Shown in pieces: positions 16,647-27,900 of a stretch of 64,000 bases of DNA; within the stretch, counting starts at the first letter, position 1, and every line of letters begins with the position of its first letter. Source of the DNA: Dermatophagoides farinae (Eukaryota; Arthropoda; Arachnida; Sarcoptiformes; Pyroglyphidae). Under the pieces are notes generated by a model, which did no database searches, was not told the origin of the DNA, and saw only the letters and a list, made by a program, of their open reading frames with translations. Location of the stretch: assembly GCF_024713945.1 (NCBI RefSeq), contig NW_027461524.1, forward strand, positions 62,001 through 126,000, read 5' to 3'. A program made the translations under genes and the position numbers.

Positions 16647-19379
16647 ATGCTTTCGTTTGGGAAAAGCTTAAATAACTTTGTCAATAAATTAGGCCGATTT
16701 GCGCAGCTCGAAGCATGCGACTGGAACTGCGGCTACCACTCGATTACGCAACTCGAGCGGTTGACAACCAACTCATTGATTCAAGATCTAAACAGGTTTA
16801 CTCACCAGTCTCCGCTGAATTTGAAATTGCAGTTAATGATAGCTGTATTCTATTTTTTAACCAACAACCGAATCACATCTAAAGAAGACTTTGCGTCTAT
16901 CTTTTTTGGCATTTCTCGTATGTATGAAACTACTAGTCGCCGTCTTCGTCGGCTCACATCGCTTTTAATTTGCAGACTCGGCAAAAACTTTGACAATGCT
17001 TTTATGCTCCGAGCACTTGCTTCGCGGGACTTGTCCTCAGAGGACGACTGGATCCAAGCATGTGCTATGCGTATGCTGTTCTGTGTGACGAACGGCATCG
17101 ACCAAATAGATAACGAGACCAAAATAGCTCTGCAAAGCAACAAAAGCTATTTGGTTGAAGCTACGATAAATTACCTGCATGACAGAAGTTTTAGCGAGTC
17201 AATCCCACAGTTGGTCATCAAGAAATATTATGCTGTTATTCATAAACTGCTGAAAGACTCCGTCAATTCTAACGAACTTGTTGCACTGGCGATCGCCGAG
17301 CTATTGTTCCGATTAAACGCAAATGACCTCACTCAACTTCTACAACTTGTACAAGTACTTGAAAGCACATTTACCACTATCAAAATTATTCGCTTATCGA
17401 TTATTTCACACATTGTAACACAATTCAAACTGGAAATTAGTCACCTGACTTTTGTTTGTAACATTGTGCGCGAAAGTTTTTACATGTACGAAGCTTCCAT
17501 ACTTTTTGAAGCTGCTAAGGTGATCAGAAATTTGGTTAAACTTGATAGGAACCTGCTTGATGAGGCTGGGAACATATTGATCTTAGTGAAACAAGCGATT
17601 TCTAAGATTATTTACATTTTGCAAGGCGAAGACCACATCGGGAAGGTCGCCGCAATCAACATGCTGTACGATTTTTCGTTCACAAATCCCGAAGCCGTTG
17701 TGCTTACAATGCCCATACTGGAATCTTACATCAGCTTCTCCGATATCAACGTCAGCACTCGAGCATTATTGACGGCTTTCAACTGTAATCCTACCTGCAA
17801 CAAGAAACAAATTTTGTCTAATCTGAAAACAAAAATTAACTCAGTCCCAGAAGCTCTACAAATAAATCTTATTGATAATTTATGCAACGCCAACGTATTG
17901 GACTCAGATGTGCTAAATTTTTTTATCAAGATGATCAATACCTCCACATTTCCCAACGTCCGAGTTTCACTCGCCAGACAACTCAAAAAGCTTTGCAAGC
18001 ACAACTGGGAAACCAACAAAGAAATTGTGCTCGATTGTATTGATGCGCTTGTCGATATAATTGAAGACTGTAACAACACTGAAGTGTTGATCACCTTGAT
18101 TGTGCTTATATGTGATTATGTCAGTTACTCTCCCCAAATCAACAAAATAGTACTAACCATTATGAACCGTGTAATACTTCAAAACAAAAAAATCAGAGAT
18201 GTCAGCATTAACGCTTTACAGCACCTGGTCAAGCGGAGTCCACATTTAGCATCTAGCATTCACAACTTTATTGATTTGTACTTAGATGACGAGCCTGAAA
18301 CGTGCGTTTCATTCGTACTAACGGACGACGAAGAACTTGAGCCTAAATTAAAAAAAAAAGACATCAGCATAAAGAGTTTTGTGGTTCAAAAAGAAATAAA
18401 CTTGCACGCAAAGAATATTGATAACACTAACTATAATTTTAAAAATTTTGTTTCAGACATTCAAAAAGAATTAAACTCAAGTGTTGCTACAGATTTTAAT
18501 TGCACGCTGGAAGCGTACGCTTTTATTGAACATAACAATTTATCGTCTAATAACGAACTTTCTATAATAGATGTGCTCCAAAAGCAATTTATGACAAGTT
18601 TGAAATCGCGAGAGTTACATCAGTTCCAGATAGACGAAAGTACAAAAATAATTACCACGCAACCCTATTTACTGACAGAGTCGGAGGACGACGTAGTTGT
18701 ACAACCGGTGCTTCATCACATTTGGAACAACAAGTATTTCGTTTTATTGGAGTTGAACATCACAAATAACTTAGACTACATTACATTACAGAACGTACAA
18801 GTTAGAATAAATAAAGATGATCGCGACCGAATGCATCCAGAAAAAGTTACGAACATAAAGAATCTAGCTCCATACGAAAAAGCTTCGATTTACGTGGCAT
18901 ACAAAGCTACAAATCTCGACGATCTTTTACTTGATTCAGAGTCTAATACGAGCAACGTGCTACGTGCATTAATAACATACGATTGTTTAGAGTCTGGTAG
19001 CAGTGTCACTTACCCTCAACAAAGCGAGATTAAATCATATCCAATATTACAAACAGCACTTTTCACGTTTTATCGACTTATTGACGATTTAACTATGCCA
19101 TTTGATCCTTTGATGTTTAAAATCAGGGCACGAGCAAACATATCAAGCGTGACACAACTTGTAAAAGAGCTGAATACCTTACCTCTGTTTAATGGAAACA
19201 ATATATACGAAAGCAATATGAACTGTGAAATTTATAGTATCCCGTTTAAACAGACTCTTCAGCTAGTCTTTCAAACTGTGGTCTCGACAAAAGGGGTGTT
19301 GCTGAAGCTGCTTATAGCGAGTGAAAACAAAAAACTAGGAAATTACATAGGTAACGAAATTAAGGCTTTACTCGTTTAA
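16647..19379 (+). CDS. COPG: Coatomer gamma subunit (COPG)
   Basis: 910 residues, ATG at 16647; an ATG five bases upstream is in another frame. An N-terminal adaptin-like HEAT/ARM solenoid runs to about residue 560 with family landmarks SRMYETTSRRLRRLTSLL, KVAAINMLYDFSFTNPEAV and NKIVLTIMNRVILQNKKIRD. A linker leads to a C-terminal appendage (from about residue 620: ITTQPYLLTESEDDVVVQP, HIWNNKYFVLLELNITNN). Gamma-COP binds Arf1 and cargo in the COPI coat for Golgi-to-ER transport. It is more divergent than CCT2 or RPS8, but the domain order is right and length is close to human COPG (about 870). Confidence 0.9.
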   Translation: MLSFGKSLNNFVNKLGRFAQLEACDWNCGYHSITQLERLTTNSLIQDLNRFTHQSPLNLKLQLMIAVFYFLTNNRITSKEDFASIFFGISRMYETTSRRLRRLTSLLICRLGKNFDNAFMLRALASRDLSSEDDWIQACAMRMLFCVTNGIDQIDNETKIALQSNKSYLVEATINYLHDRSFSESIPQLVIKKYYAVIHKLLKDSVNSNELVALAIAELLFRLNANDLTQLLQLVQVLESTFTTIKIIRLSIISHIVTQFKLEISHLTFVCNIVRESFYMYEASILFEAAKVIRNLVKLDRNLLDEAGNILILVKQAISKIIYILQGEDHIGKVAAINMLYDFSFTNPEAVVLTMPILESYISFSDINVSTRALLTAFNCNPTCNKKQILSNLKTKINSVPEALQINLIDNLCNANVLDSDVLNFFIKMINTSTFPNVRVSLARQLKKLCKHNWETNKEIVLDCIDALVDIIEDCNNTEVLITLIVLICDYVSYSPQINKIVLTIMNRVILQNKKIRDVSINALQHLVKRSPHLASSIHNFIDLYLDDEPETCVSFVLTDDEELEPKLKKKDISIKSFVVQKEINLHAKNIDNTNYNFKNFVSDIQKELNSSVATDFNCTLEAYAFIEHNNLSSNNELSIIDVLQKQFMTSLKSRELHQFQIDESTKIITTQPYLLTESEDDVVVQPVLHHIWNNKYFVLLELNITNNLDYITLQNVQVRINKDDRDRMHPEKVTNIKNLAPYEKASIYVAYKATNLDDLLLDSESNTSNVLRALITYDCLESGSSVTYPQQSEIKSYPILQTALFTFYRLIDDLTMPFDPLMFKIRARANISSVTQLVKELNTLPLFNGNNIYESNMNCEIYSIPFKQTLQLVFQTVVSTKGVLLKLLIASENKKLGNYIGNEIKALLV

Positions 19380-19424
19380 GATTTGGTTATTCATTATTTT
19401 TGTTGTAAGGTACGGTTTATTGAA

Positions 19425-20237
19425 TTAGTTTAACGGCATTTTAGGCATTTGAAACGTCTTCATTAATATCTTGCAAACACTCATGTAGCGCAAAATGATT
19501 TTTTCATCGAGAGCAATGATGTTAAGCTCAACGAGTGGCATTTGCATTCTCAGTACATTTTGCGGTAAAATTCCGTACTCATATTCAGCAAGAATCAACG
19601 ATAAAAACTATAAAACATATAAAACACGTGACTTACCACATTGGCTACTTCAGACGGCAAACTCATCAGTCTGTTTGCAAACTTCACGAGTAAGTGCCGT
19701 TTCGACTCTGAAATATTTAAAGTTTGTTCATGTTTATCCATCGGCTGTCTGTTATACGGGCGGCTGCGCATTCCCATCATCATTTCGCGGTTGTTTGGGT
19801 TTTGTACTCCGCAATCTATCATTTCACCCGCGTTTAGATACATAACGTGGTACTCGATTATTTTTAAAGACTCAGCCTCCATTTTGTTGGCCATTTCGTA
19901 AATGTCCGTGTTGCAGCCGTTGAATGCGCGGCAGTTGTCCCATATTAGCTTTAAATCTGCCGTGAACTGGTCAATGGAATTCAATGGATAGTAGTTTTCA
20001 ATAACTCTGGCCTGTTAATATGTCAGCAAAATCAACTTACTCGAATTGTAGACAAGTCCATGGGATTTTTGATGATCTGGATATAATCTGTTAATCCCAG
20101 CTCTTTCCAGTCCACCGGCTGACGAAACGGGTGCGAGTAGGGTAATTTTTCGATTTCATCTACGTTAAAGTTTATTACTTTCCATACTTACTTAACACAT
20201 TGTGGTACCACTCAAGAGATAATTGAACTGTAGACAT
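19425..20237 (-). CDS. Bromodomain protein, four exons
   Basis: Exons on the minus strand are 20237-20192, 20159-20041, 20011-19637 and 19607-19425, separated by introns of 32, 29 and 29 nt, each starting GTAAGT. Together they give 240 residues. A bromodomain fills roughly residues 5-100: [30 protein letters not shown] and [18 protein letters not shown], with the acetyl-lysine-binding Asn in the AFN segment. The C-terminal 100 residues ([20 protein letters not shown] and onward) match nothing I recognise; no AT-hook, NET or acetyltransferase domain is visible. It is therefore a small stand-alone acetyl-lysine reader. It is the most intron-dense gene in the window. Confidence 0.85.
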
Positions 20238-20420
20238 GGCCTGCAAATCGTCACTTATGAGCTAAAACCATGTTTTGAAACTTTTACTTATTTAAAACAA
20301 ATTATTTAATTTGCAGAATCAAACAACTTATTCGAATATGATTTATTTATAATTTTTTTTCGTCATTATTTGTATTAAATTACAACAAAAAAATCATTAA
20401 TCAGAATTACAAGTAGAGAA

Positions 20421-21347
20421 ATGGCTAGCGAGGTTGAACTAGAGTACAAAAACTTCAACGAAGAAACAAATGAAGACTGGAAGAATTACAAGGCCAATAT
20501 TTTTCCTCTTCCGTCAGAAGAACAGCTTGAAAAAATCAAGCGCCGTTATTTTCATGATCGAATAAATAAAAACTTGCCTCTTCACAATTCCAGTGTTTCT
20601 GCTACAGAAGAAAAAAAAGATTCTTCTGCAAAACAATCTAACAGTTCTAAAAGACTCGAGTTTTTGGCAACCTTTTTAAAACACAGTGATAGAATAGCGA
20701 TAGTGTGCTACATTTTGAGTACAGTATTCATAGTCTTGGAAGAGTTCTACTTCAAAAATTTAGTTGTGTCACCTATGTCTTTCTTTTTAGTTCTTGGAGT
20801 CGTGTTACGTCTCAAATTGTTTATGATCTTCCGAACGTCGTTTCGCGAAATCGTTGCATCGCTCATGACGCGTGACGAGTTCCATTCGCTCGGAATATAT
20901 TTTTTTTTGGTAGACCGTCTGCCAGGCTTGGCTAAAATATACATAATGCTAATGATGCACTACCAAATCTTGCAGAGCTACCACTCAACTAAAGTAGTTG
21001 ACATAATTAGAAACAGATTTATCAAGATTTACTCAAACAAAGGTATGCTTGAGCTATTTATTTTCCTTTGCTTAGCTGCCACGTCTTTCAAATCGATACG
21101 GCACGCTTTGAGTACACTGCTATTTAGCAACTTCTTGACCATTTTATACACACACAATCCGTACACGAAAGAAGGAATAGATCGCGCAAGTCAGTATTTC
21201 AAGCGGTACGTAGTCGATCAAAAGTTTATGCCCAGCTTTGGCAAGAGAATGTACGCAACTGTAAGTTAAGCTGATAATAAAATTTTTTTTTAGATTTCTG
21301 AAATTTTTTCAAAAAGAATCCATCAAATGAACAATTGCAAAAGATAG
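20421..21347 (+). CDS. TMEM33: TMEM33/Pom33-family ER membrane protein, spliced
   Basis: Exons 20421-21260 and 21294-21347 with a 33-nt intron give 297 residues. After a polar N-terminus of about 85 residues come several hydrophobic segments in the TMEM33/Pom33/Tts1 layout: RIAIVCYILSTVFIVLEEF, DEFHSLGIYFFLVDRLPG, SNFLTILYTHNPYTKEGI and VVDQKFMPSFGKRM. Splicing replaces an early stop with ISEIFSKRIHQMNNCKR, matching the conserved tail after the GKRM-like box. Members shape ER tubules and help distribute nuclear pores. Identity is low, so I rely on segment order and the conserved Phe-Leu-Thr and Asn-Pro-Tyr positions. Confidence 0.72.
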
Positions 21348-21400
21348 ACAAAATCTTTATACTCTTAGCGAATTATCAAACTCGAGATTTGCTTGGTAAA

Positions 21401-21588
21401 TTATCTGGCTACATATTGAGCGACTACATAATTTTATTTTTTTGAAACTTACGTTTTTTGCTTCTTGTTTTATTCAAGATTCTTGATCCGCAGGTGCGGC
21501 ATCGAATCGAAGCGCTGGGCTCAAGGCTTATTATGTTCCCACAAGTTACACAAATGTAACTCATTACTTCTGCTGGCTTGTCACTCAT
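21401..21588 (-). CDS. POLR2K: RPB12/RPABC4, shared subunit of RNA polymerases I, II and III
   Basis: A 52-residue protein from two exons, 21588-21453 and 21423-21401, with a 29-nt intron (GTAAGT...GTAG, phase 1). The four-Cys zinc ribbon is complete: YICVTCGN followed by IRCRTCGSRIL. The spliced end RSKKLAQYVAR mirrors the conserved RTKRLVVFDAR tail of human RPB12. The gene is too short and too split to appear as a long reading frame. It sits between TMEM33 (convergent, 53-bp gap) and BMS1 (divergent, 149-bp spacer). Identification is firm because both the zinc ligands and the C-terminus agree. Confidence 0.93.
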
Positions 21589-21737
21589 GAATGTTTAACT
21601 GCTTTTGTTTTTTTGTTATTTAAAGTCGAAGAAAATATTTTCCCTCTATATATTATAAACAAAATTTTTTGCCAGCAAAAAATTCTGCATGAATTAGAAC
21701 TTAAATTTGCCTTTGGTTGCTTATAACATATATTTAC

Positions 21738-24700
21738 ATGACACTAGACTTAGCGCCCAAGGCGCACAACAAACAGTCAAAGGGTGGAAAAGCCAAAAAA
21801 AAGCAAACAGCAATTGAAAGACACAACCCAAAGGCCTTCACTTTTAGCGGTGGACCGCAATCAGTTCACAGACGAGTTCAGCAAACTGCCGAAATCGAGC
21901 AGAAACGAGCTTGTTATAGTCATGCCACTAACAAGACAGAAACTTCAGATGCTCCTCCTGTAATTGTTGTTGTTCAAGGGCCTCCCGGCTGTGGAAAAAC
22001 GACCTTGATAAAATCTCTAATTAAATACTACACAAAACGCTCTGTTAATCGACTCAACGGTCCCGTTACTTTAGTTGTTTCTAAAACAAGAAGAATAACA
22101 TTGATAGAATGCAGCACAGAAATCGAAGCAACCCTCGATCTAGCGAAAATTGCCGACATCGCGCTTTGCATGATAGACATTCGAAATGGCATTCAAAAAG
22201 ACACACTGGAATTTATAAACATCATGAAAGTGCACGGATTTCCAAAAATTCTTGGAGTTCTGTCTTTTGTAGACACTTTCAAGCAGGATAAAAAACTTAA
22301 ATTACTTAAAAAGAAGATTAAGCAACGATTCTGGGCGGATTTGTATGACGGTGCCGTTCTGTTATACTTGCGTGGGATGAAAGAAGCGCTATACCAGTAT
22401 AGAGACATTTTGAACTTATGCAGATTCATAAGTGTACAAAAGTGCGAACCTCTGGTGTGGCGCTCTAACCACAGCTATCTTTTAGCGCTTAACATGACCA
22501 TAGAAGAAGCCAACGAGGATTCTTGTGACGTAGATTTTTACGGATACTTAAAAGGTTGTCTACTACGCAACCATCAATACGTGACAATACCGGGTTTTGG
22601 TGAATTCAATGTCAGCGCGGTAACAAAAGTTCCAGATCCATGCGAAATTAGAATAATTAATCAGGACGAAACCGAAGATGCCAAACCCACTACAAAAGCT
22701 ATAATGAAGCAACGAAACATTTACGCTCCAAGTTGTTTAATCGGCCAAATTGAAGTACAGGATGATGCAATATACATCACTGACTATAAAAAGAAAGAGC
22801 CAGCCGTTAAAAAAACAGTTGTACACTCAGAGAATGTAGACCAAAAAAAGAGCGATGATGAATCTAACTTTTGGAACATTTCAGACGATGAAGAAGAGTT
22901 TAGCCAGGAAGAAGATTTAGAAAACGAACCGAAAGACTCGGCTTTTCAGAAGACGTACGAATCTTGGAACAATCGACCTGACATGTCTCTTGAACAATTT
23001 GATTATAATTTAACCGATGAAGATAACTCTCAAGCTGAAGTTTCAGATAAGGAAATGCCTGATGCCGAGACTGAACTCGATTCTGCGCTTTCTTACATCT
23101 CAAAAAAAATCAACTTCACGCAAACCACAAATTTAACTAAAATCATTTACTCCGACCAGGTTTTCGATTATTTCGATCAACTAGAAACCGTAAAAGAAAA
23201 CAAACCCAAATTGCTAAGTAAATACTTATCTAAAAACAGACATTTGTTCAATATTAACGAGTCATCGATCCGACCTGTCAGCGAAGTAGCAAATCGACTC
23301 CAAGAAATCGATTCTTTATACGAGACCGATGCTTGTGATGTTATAACCTCACTTGAAGACAAAATTGAAAGTGATTTAAAGACAAGTGATGAGGATGCGA
23401 AAGAGTCTTTTTCAGAAATCTTAAGTGAAGACGAGACTTCGGATGATGAAGGGGACGACGCCGGCTTTGTATGCGACCAAACGAATGATACTGACACTTT
23501 GAGCGAACATGAAAGTCAGAATGATGATGACAACGATGAAGTAGAAATTTCTTTAGATACAACTTATAAGGTGAATAGTTTGAGTTTTTCTATTAAAACA
23601 TTAAAAGTTGTCAAAAAAGCTTTTTTCGCTACAGGAGAGTTTGATTATAATATGCAAAGCGAAAGAATGAAAGACTTCGAAGCTGTGTGCAAACAGATAG
23701 ATGAAACACTCTTCAAAATGCGTACAGTGGATCCATTGTTTGCCGAATGTCTACCTATTCCTGTTGGATCTTACGTGAAAATAAGAATTAAAGGCATAAG
23801 CAAGAAATGTATTGAAGCATATCGTAATCATACGCATTCTGTCAAGCCCATAGTAATTGGAGGATTAAACGCCAATGAAACATCTTTAACTTTTTTGAAG
23901 TGTAAAATAATTCGGCACCGTTGGGCGCCAAAGGTGTTGAACTCGACGGAGCCACTCTTATTTTCAGTGGGATGGCACCGTTATCAGTCGCTCCCGTATT
24001 TCGCAATCGAAGACCGTAACTCAGTAAGAATTCGCTACCTCAAGTATACACCTTTGTACTTGCACTGTCTTATGTATATAAACGGTTTTGCGGTTCCGCC
24101 AAACACTGGTATCTTGGCAATGAAGTACTTTTCACGTTCTTATGTAGATTGGAGAATAAGTTTGACAGGCAGTGTCTTAGCTTGTGAACCTAACCCTAGC
24201 ATCAAGAAGAAACTAAAGCTCATTGGCGATGTTTCAAAAATTCACATAAATACCGCATTTATTATAAATATGTTTCAGTCTTCTTTTGAGGTAAATAGAT
24301 TTAGATTTGCAAAGATCCAAACAACTTCGGGTATCCGAGGCGTTATAAAAAAAGCCAAAGGCGAAGATGGCGAGTTTAGAGCTACTTTCGAAGCGAAAAT
24401 TCAACCCAATGACACTATAATTTGTAAAACTTGGGTTGATGTGCCTTTAACGGCTTTTTGCCACCCAATGATTGACACTCCGTCCTGGGATCGTCTACAC
24501 ACCTTCGTTGAAATTCGCAATGAGCTAAAGCTTGCTCGTAACAAATCATTAATCGACGCTCACGCATATAAATCACGCGACGCGGCACCAAAACTCAGAT
24601 TGCCCAAGCTGAAAATACCCGATTCTCTAGTCGAACAACTTCCATATAAATCAATGCCAAAGCCACTTCTTCCTGGTTCACTTGATGAAAGAAATAAAAG

Positions 24701-24965
24701 TACAGAACAGGCTACTTCTGAATATGATAAACTGATTTCAACTCTATTGAATAAGGCTAAACACGACAAAAAGGACAAGGAAAGGAAGAAAAAAGAAAAG
24801 TTAGAACAGAAACTCAAAAAAGCCGAACAACAAAACAAATATAACCTTTCGCTAAGTCAGAACAAAAATGGCATTAGTCAAAAAGATGCTAAAAGGCTCC
24901 ATCACGCCTACAAAGGATTCGAAAAGAAGCAAGCCTTAAAGCGAATGAAGCTAATCGATGAATAG
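21738..24965 (+). CDS. BMS1: BMS1 ribosome biogenesis GTPase
   Basis: 1075 residues, intronless. The first ATG at 21738 gives MTLDLAPKAHNKQSKGGK; the open frame extends 21 bases upstream without an ATG. The GTPase domain carries the P-loop GPPGCGKTTLIKS (near residue 81), GPVTLVVSKTRRIT and KVHGFPKILGVLSFVD. The centre, residues 360-620, is strongly acidic. The C-terminal half has the Bms1/Tsr1 module (WRISLTGSVLACEPN, TFEAKIQPNDTIICKTWVDV) and a lysine-rich end. Bms1 with Rcl1 acts in the U3 small-subunit processome. The P-loop GPPGCGKT differs from the usual GPPKVGKS but keeps the G-x4-GK core. Confidence 0.95.
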   Translation: MTLDLAPKAHNKQSKGGKAKKKQTAIERHNPKAFTFSGGPQSVHRRVQQTAEIEQKRACYSHATNKTETSDAPPVIVVVQGPPGCGKTTLIKSLIKYYTKRSVNRLNGPVTLVVSKTRRITLIECSTEIEATLDLAKIADIALCMIDIRNGIQKDTLEFINIMKVHGFPKILGVLSFVDTFKQDKKLKLLKKKIKQRFWADLYDGAVLLYLRGMKEALYQYRDILNLCRFISVQKCEPLVWRSNHSYLLALNMTIEEANEDSCDVDFYGYLKGCLLRNHQYVTIPGFGEFNVSAVTKVPDPCEIRIINQDETEDAKPTTKAIMKQRNIYAPSCLIGQIEVQDDAIYITDYKKKEPAVKKTVVHSENVDQKKSDDESNFWNISDDEEEFSQEEDLENEPKDSAFQKTYESWNNRPDMSLEQFDYNLTDEDNSQAEVSDKEMPDAETELDSALSYISKKINFTQTTNLTKIIYSDQVFDYFDQLETVKENKPKLLSKYLSKNRHLFNINESSIRPVSEVANRLQEIDSLYETDACDVITSLEDKIESDLKTSDEDAKESFSEILSEDETSDDEGDDAGFVCDQTNDTDTLSEHESQNDDDNDEVEISLDTTYKVNSLSFSIKTLKVVKKAFFATGEFDYNMQSERMKDFEAVCKQIDETLFKMRTVDPLFAECLPIPVGSYVKIRIKGISKKCIEAYRNHTHSVKPIVIGGLNANETSLTFLKCKIIRHRWAPKVLNSTEPLLFSVGWHRYQSLPYFAIEDRNSVRIRYLKYTPLYLHCLMYINGFAVPPNTGILAMKYFSRSYVDWRISLTGSVLACEPNPSIKKKLKLIGDVSKIHINTAFIINMFQSSFEVNRFRFAKIQTTSGIRGVIKKAKGEDGEFRATFEAKIQPNDTIICKTWVDVPLTAFCHPMIDTPSWDRLHTFVEIRNELKLARNKSLIDAHAYKSRDAAPKLRLPKLKIPDSLVEQLPYKSMPKPLLPGSLDERNKSTEQATSEYDKLISTLLNKAKHDKKDKERKKKEKLEQKLKKAEQQNKYNLSLSQNKNGISQKDAKRLHHAYKGFEKKQALKRMKLIDE

Positions 24966-24993
24966 TCTTTTCAAGGTTAATAGATTAAGTGGT

Positions 24994-27900
24994 TTAATTG
25001 ATTATTTCTGATTTATTCATATATATAATTGTGTTATTGTTGTCATTTTTAATTGGATCGATATCGTTTTCGAACTTATCAGCGTTTTTTTTAAACTCGC
25101 TAGGCTCAATTGAAAATATTGATCCAATACCGTTTAATTTTACAATTCCAAACAATTTGTCAGCAAGCTGAAATAACTCATGTCGTTGGGTTATAATTAG
25201 AAACTGACTTTTATGACTCTGAATGACGGAGATGAATTTTGCAAGCAGAAACACGTTTTTGGAATCCAAAGCTGCATCGATTTCGTCTAAGCAATAAAAC
25301 GGTGTAGGTAGATACTCTTGAAATGCGAAGATCAACGCCAAGGAGCCGATGGTTTTTTCACCTCCGCTGAGATTGCGTAGCGAACGCCAACTTTTCCCAG
25401 GAGGGCGGATGGAAAAGTTAATTCCACTCTCGAACGGGTCTACGTCTACATATTCGAGCTCAGCATCTCCAAGCTGAGTTAATAGCTGGTAATAATCACG
25501 AACATGATTAGAAATTTTGTTAAATCCTATCTCAAATTCAGATAGTCGCTTCGCCTTTGCTTGTTCTAGCATATTCATCGTATTCGTCATAGTGCTGTGC
25601 CGAAGTCTCAAAATTTCCTGTGCTTCGTCCAACTTATGCTTCAACAGATAATATTCATCTAATATTTTCAGATCTGCCATTTTTGCCGTTTCTGCCAACA
25701 CTTTTACTTTGGCTAATTCATTATTAAGATCGGTGTAGGAAACTTTAAGAAATAGTTTTTTGTCGTTAATATCGGGAAGCGTTAGACCAGCTTTAACAAG
25801 GTCAAATTTATATGGCTCTTCTTCTCCTATGACTAAACTATTATCACCATTATCATCGTAATCGAGTTGATAAATGTCAGTCTGTGCAGTTCGTGTAACA
25901 TTTATATCGTTTATCAGACATTGATCATCTTGCGATAAAATTGGAGGCAACTTATCAAATGACACGCACAACTGGTTAATTTTACTCTCAATGTGTGAGA
26001 CTTTTTCAGATTCAGTTTTGTGCTCGTTAAAAATGTCTTCTAAAACTTTTTCAACAGTTATTTTGTCACGCTGAAAATTTTTCTGTAAAATCAACAAGTT
26101 TTCTTTGGTTTCACTCAGTTGTTTCAACCTGTCTTTTTCTGTTTGCCCAGTTTTAATTGATAATTTAGTATTAGAAATCGTTTTAAGATTTCTTTGCGTT
26201 TCGGCTAATTCTTCTTCCAGCTCCTGAATTGATTTCTCGATGCGATCCAAATCGCTTTTCAATTTTCCAATCTTTTCATCCTTAAGACGAACCGATCTTT
26301 GTTTCTTTATTTCGCTGTCGACATGGTAATTAGTTTTAATAGTCGTATATTTAGAGATGAGTTCCATATTTTTATTTAATTTTTTAAGCAAAACGTTCTT
26401 TTCTGAACTCGATTCTTTATCAATTTTCGATTCTAATTCCTGAATACGACTAGTCAGCATGTTCTTTTTAGTAGAAATAAAAATTTCTTCTTTCTTTAAG
26501 TCATCGAGCTTACTCAGTTGTTCTTTGAACTCGACATTTTCTAGTCTAACACAAACTTCTCCGTATTGTTTTGATTTTACCTTGTAGAGTTCTTTTTGTT
26601 TTTCCAAATTGTTTTGCAGTTTTACGCCTTCATCGATTTTATATTTCATTTCGACTTTCGACGTTTCCACACAGTTCACAGTAAGATAATTTATATCTCT
26701 TTTCAACTCGATAACTTTGTTTTGCTGTTCGTCTATTTTTTGGTTTATTAGATTTATTTTGTCGTGAAGTTTAGAAAAATCGTCGACGTCTTTATTAAGG
26801 TGTAAATGCCTGGCTGAAAGATAGTTTATGGCATTCCCTCCCGTAATAGAACCGGACTTTTCAATGACTTCTCCGTTCAACGTCACAATTTTCAATCTTT
26901 CTGTAAAGCTTTTGGAAAGATTTTTTGCATCTTCAATTGAGGTTAAACATAGAATCGTCATTCCAAGTCTGTTGTATAAAATATTTTTAATTGACTCGTT
27001 GTTTAACGTAAGCACACTGGCTAAAAAAACAAATTTATCTCCAATAAAAGGAAATCTGTTTGTTTTTAGTATCCGATCGATGTCTGCTTTTATTCGTTTG
27101 CCTTTTTCAGCGAAAATGCTTTTAATAACGCACGTGACGCGGCCCAAGCAGTTTTTTTTGACATGATTTATAATAAGTTCAGACGAAGTTTGATCTTCAG
27201 TGATAACCAGTTCATCTGCTAAGCCGGCAGCACTCAATGGCACACCATATTTATCTACGTCAGTTTCTATATTGTCCAATAAAAATACACCAAGACCAGA
27301 TAACGTGGAACTTGGAGAATTGAATTCCGCGGCTAAACCTCTATAAAGCTTTTTATTACGTAAAATAAGTTGGTTAATATTTTTATTTTTAGAAGAAGTA
27401 ATCAAATGAGAAACTTCTTTTTTGTTTTCAACTAAGTTTTGACCAATCTCGTCCAACGTTTTTTGCTTTTGAGTTATTTGCAACTCGTATACTTTCTTTT
27501 GCTCGTGTAAATCGTTAATTTCGCGTGCTCGAGATACAATCTGCAGTCGAATGTTTTTTATTTCTTGTTTTTTGTTTTCCAGCTCGGAGAGTAAACAGGA
27601 TTTTTCGTTTTCTTCCAATTGCATTCGAGTATTAATTTCAGCCATTTGTTTGGATAACAAAATATATGACTCTTCATAACTATTCAACTCTACATATAAA
27701 TTTTTTAACTCATTTTGAAGATCCAAATTAGAGTTATTTTCAGACTCCATTAGCTCCGCTATTTTTGAGTTAATTTGAAAGTTTTCTTTTTCAAGTTCGG
27801 CCAGCATAAGGTCAGATTCTGCATACATTTTGTTGTAGTCTACAAATTCCTGTTCAAGCTTGACAAGTAATTTATTTTCAACTTCAAGATCAAATCTTAT

